Shown here: piece after piece, positions 9,539 through 21,299 of the stretch
Numbering within the stretch: the stretch's first letter is position 1
How the letters are laid out: each line of letters opens with the position of its first letter
Origin: Balanoglossus misakiensis
Lineage: Eukaryota > Hemichordata
Assembly: GCA_040954595.2 (NCBI GenBank)
Contig: CM082585.2
Location: forward strand, 1,860,001-1,924,000
Direction: 5' to 3'
DNA: 64,000 nucleotides
The notes under the pieces: generated by a model
The model's database searches: none
Told to the model about the DNA's origin: nothing
What the model saw: only the letters and a program-made list of their open reading frames with translations
Program-made: the position numbers and the translations under genes

Positions 9539-9570
9539 GGTAACATTATGCCGTTGATCGCAATGTTACC
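9539..9570. repeat. Inverted-repeat site at the unit B/C junction
   Basis: GGTAACATT (9539-9547) and AATGTTACC (9562-9570) have the same 14-bp spacer as the copy at 3882-3913. It marks the 5' end of unit B and directly abuts the 3' end of unit C with no intervening DNA. Confidence 0.7.
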
Positions 9571-9612
9571 TAAATTACTTGAGATCTCTCTAACACACAA
9601 ACCAAGGACACA

Positions 9613-9690
9613 GGTTTGGCAGCTGAAGGCAAGAGCCATTATTTATTTACGTGAACTGGGGGCTCTTGCAGGCCCAACCACTGCCAAACC
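9613..9690 (-). promoter_or_regulatory. 3' UTR nested stem-loop of unit C
   Basis: Same two nested 9-bp inverted repeats and minus-strand AATAAA (9642-9647) as at 3956-4033, conserved without change. Confidence 0.58.
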
Positions 9691-9722
9691 CGGTCCGCCT
9701 CTCTGCTAGTGCCACAGTAAAA

Positions 9723-10747
9723 TCAGTGTGACGCGGAGATGTCTTTAATATGCTGACCCATTTGAAAGGACACCAGATAACGAGTCTGAAATGGAATGTT
9801 AAGATAACGGAGATACGCGCTGGATTGCCAATCCCCTTGGAGTTTGATAAGCTCCCCAGGGACCCCACTTTCGAATGCAAAGGTTGCACCCCCACGACGG
9901 AGGCTGTGACCCGAGTACATGTCAGCAGGAAAGCCTGCCCTCTGAACTAAACATTTGATACTTTTCACCAGCCCTGAATGGGTCAAGGGGACCAATTTGC
10001 CACATTTGGGAAAATGAATGCTGGGCTAGAGGGTGGGGCTGGGATGATCTCACACATGTGATTGTATGCCTGTAAAGGGCACAACACCGAACCTGGAATG
10101 CGGGCAAGTGGAATAGTCAAACAGCGTTCGCGAAACTGAATGGTTTTTGACCAAGTCACGCCGATTATAAGGCCAGAATCTGAGGAAATGACTTTACCCC
10201 TACAGAGGTGTTTAGCCGGATCAAAGTCGGTTGCAGACTTCGGAACAAGATTTGACTTGCGAAAAAAGGAGAAAAACCCTATCAAAAGGCATGCCCATAA
10301 AGTAACATCGAATGGAACAGCCACATCTAGAAGCCCGAAAAACTGTAGCAACAACTGGGGGGTGATGGGTAATTTCTGCCTCACTGGCTGGAAAGTGCTA
10401 CGGGAAAGACATTTCAAAAGTAATTTGACAACATACTGATCAGCGGCCAATGGCGTGAAGCCATGGATTCTATGCAAGGTACGAATTGCGTACAAATAAT
10501 TCTGAATGGTGCCAGTAGCAGTTACTGATCTTGCAAGAAACTGGATAAATCTACACACTGTAAGAACAGATGCTGGAACAGGAGTAAAATTGAAAAACTG
10601 ACAAAACAGGAAGTAACTCTTCAACTGTGACGACAAATTCCGACGAGTTCCTTCCGCTAATGCTGACCTCATTGAGATAGCGATTTGAGCGTCTAAGGCT
10701 TGGATAGTTTGGCAGTGATCTGAAATAAAAATAAAATCAGTCACCAC
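9723..10747 (-). pseudogene. Tyrosine recombinase of unit C, frameshifted
   Basis: The N-terminal part, including the catalytic Arg (FFRKSN), reads from 10747 to about 10012. There a one-base deletion and a substitution (aaaatgaatg where unit B has aaaaacaaatg) throw it out of frame. The C-terminal part with GHSLRRGG and the candidate nucleophile Tyr continues in another frame from 9995 to 9723. The reading frame of unit B shows the break lies near codon 245. As in unit B there is no ATG at the start of the open frame. Confidence 0.85.
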
Positions 10748-13700
10748 TCATTGAGAAAGCGAATGTCATCCTCGGCGACTGGGTGCTCGGTCATTTGAGA
10801 AATATTAACAGATGATTTGAAGAGTTGCTCATAACTTGGGTCAAGATGCCAGCGACTGAGCGCATCAGCCAGCCGGTTCTCGGTGCCTGCGATGTGCACA
10901 GCACGTAGCTCAAACTCGTGAATCGCTGCTACCAGCCATAATTCCCTCAAGCAAGACAGCATTAGTTTATCCCTAGCTCTACCGGTATTAATGACCCAAA
11001 CTGTTGCCTGGTTGTCGCAAGAGACCTGTATTTTCTTTCCAGACCATCTATCACCCCAAATTTTTGCCGCTATAGTAATAGTGAGTAATTCGAGGGCATT
11101 AATGTGAGGGTCCCCAACCTTTACAAAGTCAGGGAACTCCACGTGGAAATACTCGTTGTCGCAAAGCCCCCCCTCCCCCTGTTGGGCATGCATCCGAAGA
11201 AAATATTTCATCTGGCGGGCACCAACCTGACTCTTTAATGAGAGACACCCCATTATAAACCCTAATGAAATTAATCCACCACCGTAGATCTGCCTTGAAA
11301 TCACTGTTTAGATGGTAGTGATTGCGGGTGACGGTACGCAACACATCTAGCATTCTCGCCAGGAATAGCCTACCAGGCTTGACACATTTGGCAATAAAGG
11401 AAAGCTTGCCTATGAGTGATTGCAGCTCGCGCTTAGTTGCTTTTGTTTTAGTGACCCATACACCCAGCTCTTGCTCTATTTCATTAAGCCGGTCAGGAGT
11501 AACTTCCATAGTCATTGTAAGGGAGTTCAACTGGATTCCAAGAAAAGTCATGATTGATGACGGGGGCACCGCTTTGTGTTTGGCTTCTTGCAAACCCAGT
11601 CTATCCAGCGTGTCACCTAGCTCCGCAAATGCCTTGTGGGCTTTGTTGGAGGTCTCTGCACCACCGAAGTCGTCAAGGTAATTAACACAGTCATACCCTT
11701 TCGTGGAATAGATATAAGAAACCGCATTAGTGGTGCGCTGGCAGGCTAGCGCTGCGGTTCGCAAGCCAAATGGCAATGTAAGGTCAAAGAACAATAAATT
11801 ACGCCACGTGTAGCCCAGCAAATGGTAGTCCGCTGGATCGACTGGTATTTGCCGATAAGCTCTGCTTAAATCGCGCTTAAATAGGAGGCATCCCCTGCCC
11901 TTACGGGTCATCATTGCAGTGAAATCATCAATGGAAGGATATTGAAGCTGAAAACTCTCCCCAAGATATTCCCCTTTGGGGATACCGTCATTTACTGAAT
12001 GGTGGATTGGGGAACTAAGATCAAAGACTATACGCCGATTAACACTATCTTTTTTTTCGACAGTCTGAATGGGGGAAGTACTGAGTGGTGTGGCAAGGGG
12101 GTTAGTTAAGAACGGACCCGCTGTAGCCCCGGCTGCGACTTCGTTAATGATCCAGTTGTCGACATGCGCCGAGTAATTTATAGCTGATGGGTGGTTTTTC
12201 ACTGTAGAGTATGGCAATTCTGAGGCTGTATAGTAGACGGGCCAACCATATTGTAGGTAATCGCAGATGATTTTGTCATCATATTGCTGCAATTCGGCTC
12301 GCCAAATTGGGATTTGAAGATTTGATGAAACGGGTATTCTGCAAAATTGAGAATTTGGTAAACCTGATTCAACAACTATGTCATGAACGGTTATAACTTC
12401 TGTTAAATCAAGGGGTGACGCTTGTGGCCATGACGACGGGGGACAGACATCCCCGCCCACGGGAGTATCTGATAACTCAGAATACTGCATATCATTGCCC
12501 AGTGGATAAGTGTCTGGAACACTGTGATCAACAAGGGTGGGGTTGGGAGGCCCCATATTTGGAACATTTTCCACAGTAAACATATCACTAACAAAGACAT
12601 CGTGGTCATCACTGATCATACCGTCAGAGGAACCATGAGCGCTAATCTCACATGCAAATTCAGTGGTATCACCGACGGTATGGGCTAGTGATTCAATAGG
12701 GATTTGCTTGTCAAGATCAGTCTCAATATCAGGTTCTATCAAATCAACTGTATGAGTTTTACAAAGGTATTTGTCAACATTATCCCTGCTAACAGAGGTA
12801 TCAAAACAACCTGTGTGTTCAGAGGCAACATTGGCAATGGTACATGTTACTGGCTCGTCAATCGAAAGCACTGGTTCAGAAATACTACTAGGGTTAACAA
12901 TAGCATCCCGCAAAACCTCCGGGTTGCACATTGACAGGCTTCTTGAAATATCAATCTCCATGTCAGTTTGTACAGAGCGATCACACTTGTGCACTGCCTG
13001 ATCTGTGATGCCCATCAATGTATAAAAGTCATTGATATTACACTCCGTGCCTGCACTTTTGACTCTATGGTTCAATTTAGGAATTAAATTGCTGTCACAG
13101 TCATGAGAGTCTTGTTTAGACTTATCTACCTCTGCTTTGCCAGAACTATCGGTCAACTTGTTGCTCTCTTGCTCTCTAAAGGCCTTATCCTTCCAGGGGC
13201 AGGCAATCTTGGGATGCTTGGCCAGGTTGTTACGCAACTTCATGCAGGCTTCACATATGTGTTTGAATGCGCAATCCTCCTTCTCGCACTTGTGACTTTG
13301 GTATTTGAAACATACATTAATCTGATCCTTCTTTTTGGATTTGTCCGCTGTTTTATCCCGTCTGATCTTGCCGATACGCGGCAGCAAATATAGCTCTCTC
13401 AGATCTGCGGTGTCATTTGCCCATGTTCTGAGTCCTGACTCCATGTCAGAGAGGAGCGCGCCCTCGAACTTCAAGATGGCGTCCCAGGGGAACAAATTGG
13501 CGTCTTTCATAAGCGACTGTAAGTGTTGTAATCGCTGCTGTTTCTCTGTGTCACTCAAAGTAGGAAGTTGCACTATCGCGAGATTACCTTCCACAAATTC
13601 CGCCATTGACATATCATCGAATTTTGGTGGGGCGCCCGAGAATGTCCGAGCCCTGACGAACATGTGCGGCCATAGGACGTGCTGTCGCACACGATCGGTT

Positions 13701-14308
13701 CTGGTGTTGAACCGCATCGATTTCATTGGTACGTTACCTGCTTTGCTCTGCGCTGCTGTGTATAAACCGGACTGTGCCAGGAGTTGGTTCGGTTGGAGGT
13801 CTTCACCGCCGCCAGCGGCCCCTGTCGCTGGTAGCCACGGACTGCCTGATGGTAACGACCACTGCAATTGTGAGTCTTCTTTCGCCATCCTCTTGAGATC
13901 GGGTAGCGTGAGTTGACTCAGGTCGTGACTTCTGGGACTTCCGCTCGAAGCGGCTGGCGGGCTGCGTCGTTCCTTCTCCAGTTTCATTTCTTTTAGTTGT
14001 TTTCTTAAATTGTCTACTTCAGATTGCTCCTGCAGTCTCGCTATCTCCGCCTGCAACTTCTCTTTCTCTGACCTCACATCTTCCCCGTCAGATGAAGTGT
14101 CTTCTTCCTTGACAGGTTTGCTACATTTCCCGCCTTTCGAACGAGCTGACGCCATTGGTACTTTGGAAAGTTTGGTGGGGGGGACCACGCGCACTTTTCG
14201 ACCGGTCGATGCTCTTGTCGTAGTCTTACTGCGAGTTGCAGGTCCCTTTTTGGCGACTGGACTGGGCTCTATTCCCAAATCCAGCAGCTGTTGTTCAGCG
14301 TTCTCCAT
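10741..14308 (-). pseudogene. gag-pol: Fused gag-RT-RNase H of unit C, one frameshift in RNase H
   Basis: One open frame of 1059 codons runs from the gag ATG at 14308 to 11129, with the RNase H remainder in the next frame from about 11304 to 10741. In order: basic tail, coiled coil (80-115), gag core, CCCH finger (C333, C341, C346, H350; C352, C355, H365, C370), acidic linker (390-635), RT with catalytic Asp at about 813 (LFKRDLSRAYRQ) and Y877-L-D-D880, then RNase H starting near SSDA (about 1037). The frame breaks at a run of seven C (11167-11173) where unit B has six. This unit shows that gag and pol form a single polyprotein of about 1190 residues when the 734-bp segment is single. Confidence 0.87.
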
Positions 14309-14487
14309 AATAACGGTGAGAAATTGAAATTGAGGCAGAGAGAGCGAGCACTGCAGGACACGCTCCGAACCCTTGAAGTGGCCGTGAGTGATGGATTATG
14401 GGATTTTTGAGGCTCGTTTGAGGTTGAGGGCGCCCCTTTTCGAGTTGCTTAATTGGGTAACATTATGCCGTTGATCGCAATGTTACC
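14309..14487 (-). promoter_or_regulatory. 5' UTR and 5' terminus of unit C with inverted-repeat site
   Basis: The leader is the same as in units A and B. The inverted repeat GGTAACATT (14456-14464) and AATGTTACC (14479-14487) is the last retrotransposon sequence; from about 14490 the DNA is satellite. This is the only true outer end of the retrotransposon cluster inside the window. Confidence 0.65.
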
Positions 14488-17400
14488 TACATGATTTTTT
14501 TTTAAATGGACGAAAATCGACGAAATTGTGAGATTTTGCAAAGTCAAAAATTTGTCATTTTTTGATGATTTTCACCCATGTTTTTTTTTAAAAAATCGAC
14601 GAACCTATGATTTTTTTCAAAATCGACGAAATTTTGAGATTTTGCAAAGTCGAAAATTTTGTCATTTTTTGATGATTTTCACCCATGATTTTTTCAAAAA
14701 TCGACGAAATGTTGAGACTTTGCAAAGTCGAAAATTTGTCATTTTTTGATGATTTTCACCCATGATTTTTTTCAAAAATCGACGAAATGTTGAGATTTTG
14801 CAAAGTCGAAAATTTGTCATTTTTTGATGATTTTCACCCATGATTTTTTTCAAAAATCGACGAAATGTTGAGATTTTGCAAAGTCGAAAATTTGTCACTT
14901 TTTGATGATTTTCTCCCATGATTTTTTTTCAAAAATCGACGAAAATTTGAGATTTTGCAAAGACGAAAATTTGTCATTTTTGATTATTTTTACCCATGAT
15001 TTTTATTCAAAAATGGACGAAATTTTGAGATTTTGCAAAGACGAAAATTTGTCATTTTTTGATGATTTTCACCCATGATTTTTTTTCAAAAATCGACGAA
15101 ATTTTGAGATTTTGCAAAGTCGAAAATTTGTCATTTTTTGATGATTTTCCCCCATGTTTTTTTTTTAAAATGGACGAAATTTTGAGATTTTGCAAAGACG
15201 AAAATTTGTCATTTTTTGATGATTTTTACCCATGATTTTTTTTCAAAAATGGACGAAATTTTGAGATTTTGCAAAGTCGAAAATTTGTCATTTTTTGATG
15301 ATTTTCACCCATATTATTTTTCAAAAACCGACGAAATTTTGAGATTTAGCAAAGACGAAAATTTGTCATTTTTTGATGATTTTTACCCATGAATTTTTCA
15401 AATATTGACGAAATTTTGAGATTTTGCAAAGTCGAAAATTTGTCATTTTTTGATGATTTTTTTCAAAAATCGACGAAATTTTAAGATTTTGCAAAGTCGA
15501 AAATTTGTCATTTTTTGATGATTTTCACCCATATTATTTTTCAAAAACCGACGAAATTTTGAGATATAGCAAAGACGAAAATTTGTCATTTTTGATGATT
15601 TTTACCCATGATTTTTATTCAAAAATGGACGAAATTTTGAGATTTTGCAAAGACGAAAATTTGTCATTTTTTGATGATTTTCACCCATGATTTTTTTTCA
15701 AAAATCGACGAAATTTTGAGATTTTGCAAAGTCGAAAATTTGTCATTTTTTGATGATTTTGCCCCATGTTTTTTTTTTAAAATGGACGAAATTTTGAGAT
15801 TTTGCAAAGACGAAAATTTGTCATTTTTTGATGATTTTCACCCATGATTTTTTTTCAAAAATCGACGAAATTTTGAGATTTTGCAAAGTCGAAAATTTGT
15901 CATTTTTTGATGATTTTCCCCCATGTTTTTTTTTTTAAATGGACGAAATTTTGAGATTTTGCAAAGTCGAAAATTTGCCATTTTTTGATGATTTTCACTC
16001 ATATTATTTTTCAAAAATCGACGAAATTTTTAGATTTTGCAAAGTCGAAAATGTGTCATTTTTTGATGATTTTCACCCATGATTTGTTTCAAAAATCGAC
16101 GAAATTTTAAGATTTTGCAAAGACGAAAATTTGTCATTTTTTGATGATTTTTACCCATGATTTTTTTTCAAAAATCGACGAAATTTTGAGATTTTGCATA
16201 ATCGAAAATGTGTCATTTTTTGATGATTTTCACCCATGATTTTTTTTCAAAAATCGACGAAAATTTGAGATTTTGCAAAGACGAAAATTTGTCATTTTTG
16301 ATGATTTTTACCCATGATTTTTATTCAAAAATGGACGAAATTTTGAGATTTTGCAAAGACGAAAATTTGTCTTTTTTTGATGATTTTCACCCATGATTTT
16401 TTTTCAAAAATCGACGAAATTTTGAGATTTTGCAAAGTCGAAAATTTGTCATTTTTTGATGATTTTGCCCCATGTTTTTTTTTTAAAATGGACGAAATTT
16501 TGAGATTTTGCAAAGACGAAAATTTGTCATTTTTTGATGATTTTCACCCATGATTTTTTTTCAAAAATCGACGAAATTTTGAGATTTTGCAAAGTCGAAA
16601 ATTTGTCATTTTTTGATGATTTTCACCCATGTTTTTTTTTTTAAATGGACGAAATTTTGAGATTTTGCAAAGACGAAAATTTGTCATTTTTTGATGATTT
16701 TCCCCCATGTTTTTTTTTTAAATGGACGAAATTTTGAGATTTTGCAAAGACGAAAATTTGTCATTTTTTGATGATTTTTACCCATGATTTTTTTTCAAAA
16801 ATGGACGAAATTTTGAGATTTTGCAAAGTCGAAAATTTGTCATTTTTTGATGATTTTCACCCATATTATTTTTCAAAAACCGACGAAATTTTGAGATTTA
16901 GCAAAGACGAAAATTTGTCATTTTTTGATGATTTTTACCCCTGATTTTTTCAAAAATTGACGAAATTTTGAGATTTTGCGAAGTCGAAAATTTGTCATTT
17001 TTTGATGATTTTCACTTATGATTTTTTTCAAAAATCGACAAAATTTTGAGATTTTGCAAAGTCGAAAATTTGTCATTTTTTGATGATTTTCACCCATGAT
17101 TTTTTTCAAAAATCGACGAAATTTTGAGATTTTGCAAAGTCGAAAATTTGTCATTTTTTGATGATTTTCACCCATGATTTTTCTCAAAAATCGACGAAAT
17201 TTTAAGATTTTGCAAAGTCGAAAATGTGTCATTTTTTGATGATTTTCACCCATGATTTTTTTTAAAAAATCGACGAAATTTTAAGATTTTGCAAAGTCGA
17301 AAATTTGTCATTTTTTGATGATTTTCACCCATGTTTTTTTTTAAAAATCGACGAACCTATGATTTTTTTCAAAATCGACGAAATTGTGTGATTTTGCAAA

Positions 17401-20400
17401 GTCGAAAATTTTGTCATTTTTTGATGATTTTCAACCATGATTTTTTTTCAAAAATCGACGAAATTTTGAGATTTTGCACAGTCGAAAATTTGTCATTTTT
17501 TGATGATTTTCACCCATGATTTTTTTCAAAAATCGACGAAATGTTGAGATTTTGCAAAGTCGAAAATTTGTCATTTTTTGATGATTTTCTCCCATGATTT
17601 TTTTCAAAAATCGACGAAATTGTGAGATTTTGCAAAGTCGAAAATTTGTCATTTTTTGATGATTTTCACCCGTTTTTTTTTTTAAATCGACGAACCTATG
17701 ATTTTTTTCAAAATCGACGAAATTTTGAGATTTTGCAAAGTCGAAAATTTGTCATTTTTTGATGATTTTCACCCATGATTTTTTTCAAAAATCGACGAAA
17801 TTGTGAGATTTTGCAAAGTCGAAAATTTGTCATTTTTTGATGATTTTCACCCATGTTTTTTTTTTTTAAATCGACGAACCTATGATTTTTTTCAAAATCG
17901 ACGAAATTTTGAGATTTTGCAAAGTCGAAAATTTGTCATTTTTTGATGATTTTCACCCATGATTTTTTTCAAAAATCGACGAAATGTTGAGATTTTGCAA
18001 AGTCGATAATTTTGTCATTTTTTGATGATTTTCAACCATATTATTTTTCAAAAACCGACGAAATTTTGAGATTTTGCATAGACGAAAATTTGTCATTTTT
18101 TGATGATTTTCACCCATGATTTTTTCAAAAATTGACGAAATTTTGAGATTTTGCAAAGTCGAAAATTTGTCATTTTTTAATGATTTTCACCCATGATTTT
18201 TTTCAAAAATCGACGAAATGTTGAGATTTTGCAAAGTCGAAAATTTGTAATTTTTTGATGATTTTCACCCATGATTTTTTTCAAAAATCGACGAAATGTT
18301 GAGATTTTGCAAAGTCGAAAATTTGTAATTTTTTGATGATTTTCACCCATGATTTTTTTCAAAAATCGACGAAATTGTGAGATTTTGCAAAGTCGATAAT
18401 TTGTCATTTTTTGATGATTTTCCCCCAATGTTTTTTTTCAAAATCGACGAAATTTTGAGATTTTGCAAAGTCGAAAATTTTCTCATTTTTTGATGATTTT
18501 CCCCCATGTTTTTTTTTTAAAATGGACGAAATTTTGAGATTTTGCAAAGTCGAAAATTTGTCATTTTTTGATGATTTTCACCCATGATTTTTTTCAAAAA
18601 TCGACGAAATGTTGATATTTTGCAAAGTCGAAAATTTGTAATTTTTTGATGATTTTCACCCATGATTTTTTTTCAAAAATCGACGAAATTGTGAGATTTT
18701 GCAAAGTCGATAATTTTGTCATTTTTTGATGATTTTCAACCATATTATTTTTCAAAAACCGACGAAATTTTGAGATTTTGCATAGACGAAAATTTGTCAT
18801 TTTTTGATGATTTTCACCCATGATTTTTTTCAAAAATCGATGAAATGTTGAGATTTTGCAAAGTCGAAAATTTGTCATTTTTTGATGATTTTCCCCCATG
18901 TTTTTTTTTTAAAATGGACGAAATTTTGAGATTTTGCAAAGTCGATAATTTGTCATTTTTTGATGATTTTCCCCCAATGGTTTTTTTCAAAATCGACGAA
19001 ATTTTGAGATTTTGCAAAGTCGATAATTTGTCATTTTTTGATGATTATCACCCATGATTTTTTTCAAAAATCGACGAAATTTTTAGATTTTGCAAAGTCG
19101 AAAATGTGTCATTTTTTGATGATTTTCACCCATGATTTTTATTCAAAAATGGACGAAATTTTGAGATTTTGCAAAGACGAAAATTTGTCATTTTTTGATG
19201 ATTTTCAACCATGATTTTTTTTCAAAAATCGATGAAATGTTGAGATTTTGCAAAGTCGAAAATTTGTCATTTTTTGATGATTTTCACCCATGATTTTTTT
19301 CAAAAATTGACGAAATTTTGAGATTTTGAAAGGTCGAAAATTTGTCATTTTTTGATGATTTTCACCCATGATTTTTTTCAAAAATTGACGAAATTTTGAG
19401 ATTTTGCAAAGTCGAAAATTTGTCATTTTTTGATGATTTTCACCCATGATTTTTTTAAAAAATCGACGAAATGTTGAGATTTTGCAAAGTCGTAAATTTG
19501 TAATTTTTTGATGATTTTCACCCATGATTTTTTTCAAAAATCGACGAAATTGTGAGATTTTGCAAAGTCGATAATTTGTCATTTTTTGATGATTTTCACC
19601 CATGATTTTTTTCAAAAATCGACGAAATGTTGAGATTTTGCAAAGTCGAAAATTTGTCATTTTTTGATGATTTTCACCCATGTTTTTTTTTTAAATCGAC
19701 GAACCTATGATTTTTTTCAAAATCGACGAAATTTTGAGATTTTGCAAAGTCGAAAATTTTCTCATTTTTTGATGATTTTCCCCAATGTTTTTTTTTTAAA
19801 ATGGACGAAATTTTGAGATTTTGCAAAGTCGAAAATTTGTCATTTTTTGATGATTTTCACCCATGATTTTTTTCAAAAATCGACGAAATGTTGAGATTTT
19901 GCAAAGTCGAAAATTTGTCATTTTTTGATGATTTTCACCCATATTATTTTTCAAAAACCGACGAAATTTTGAGATTTAGCAAAGACGAAAATTTGTCATT
20001 TTTTGATGATTTTTACCCCTGATTTTTTCAAAAATTGACGAAATTTTGAGATTTTGCGAAGTCGAAAATTTGTCATTTTTTGATGATTTTCACCCATGAT
20101 TTTTTTCAAAAATCGACGAAATTTTGAGATTTTGCAAAGTCGAAAATTTGTCATTTTTTGATGATTTTCACCCATGTTTTTTTTTAGAAATCGACGAACC
20201 TATGATTTTTTTCAAAATCGACGAAATTTTGTGATTTTACAAAGTCGAAAATTTTGTCATTTTTTGATGATTTTCAACCATGATTTTTTTCAAAAATCGA
20301 CGAAATTTTTAGATTTTGCAAAGTCGAAAATGTGTCATTTTTTGATGATTTTCACCCATGATTTTTATTCAAAAATGGACGAAATTTTGAGATTTTGCAA

Positions 20401-21299
20401 AGACGAAAATTTGTCATTTTTTGATGATTTACACCCATGATTTTTTTTCAAAAATCGACGAAATTTTGAGATTTTGCAAAGTCGAAAATTTGTCATTTTT
20501 TGATGATTTTCACCCATGATTTTTTTCAAAAATCGACGAAATGTTGAGATTTTGCAAAGTCGAAAATTTGTCATTTTTTGATGATTTTCTCCCATGATTT
20601 TTTTCAAAAATCGACGAAATTGTGAGATTTTGCAAAGTCGAAAATTTGTCATTTTTTGATGATTTTCACCCATGTTTTTTTTTTAAATCGACGAACCTAT
20701 GATTTTTTTCAAAATCGACGAAATTTTGAGATTTTGCAAAGTCGAAAATTTTCTCATTTTTTGATGATTTTCCCCCATGTTTTTTTTTTAAAATGGACGA
20801 AATTTTGAGATTTTGCAAAGTCGAAAATTTGTCATTTTTTGATGATTTTCACCCATGATTTTTTTTCAAAAATCGACGAAATTGTGAGATTTTGCAAAGT
20901 CGATAATTTTGTCATTTTTTGATGATTTTCAACCATATTATTTTTCAAAAACCGACGAAATTTTGAGATTTTGCAAAGACGAAAATTTGTCATTTTTTGA
21001 TGATTTTCACCCATGATTTTTTCAAAAATTGACGAAATGTTGAGATTTTGCAAAGTCGAAAATTTGTAATTTTTTGATGATTTTCACCCATGATTTTTTT
21101 CAAAAATCGACGAAATTGTGAGATTTTGCAAAGTCGAAAATTTGTCATTTTTTGATGATTTTCACCCATGATTTTTTTCAAGAATCGACGAAATGTTGAG
21201 ATTTTGCAAAGTCGAAAATTTGTCATTTTTTGATGATTTTCTCCCATGATTTTTTTCAAAAATCGACGAAATTGTGAGATTTTGCAAAGTCGAAAATTT

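Larger units (their letters stand above)
3914..9570 (-). mobile_element. YR retrotransposon unit B, complete, 5657 bp
   Basis: Minus-strand order is 5' UTR, gag, RT-RNase H, YR, then a 152-bp 3' UTR ending at 3914. There is no LTR, no DDE integrase and no methyltransferase domain between RNase H and YR. Within the DIRS order this fits Ngaro-like elements; classical DIRS and PAT elements usually carry the methyltransferase. It holds two tandem copies of the 734-bp segment. Compared with unit C it also has a 6-bp insertion in RNase H (two extra codons, near 5652), one C fewer at 5511-5516 and one base more near 4351-4360. YR is intact, but the RT active site reads YLDN. Confidence 0.88.
9571..14487 (-). 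mobile_element. YR retrotransposon unit C, 4917 bp, single-copy internal segment
   Basis: This is the upstream-most copy; its 5' end lies against the satellite. It has one copy of the 734-bp segment, so gag and RT share one frame; I take this as the ancestral layout. The length difference from unit B (740 bp) is fully explained by 734 bp of duplication, 6 bp in RNase H, one extra C at 11167-11173 and one lost base near 10011-10016. The RT box is YLDD. Both single-base changes break frames, one in RNase H and one in YR, so the copy is defective as read. The C-run change could be a sequencing error. Confidence 0.87.

Noticed and set aside
1-14487. LTR retrotransposon or retrovirus
   Set aside because: There are no LTRs, protease or DDE integrase; a tyrosine recombinase with R, HxxR and Tyr is present in their place.
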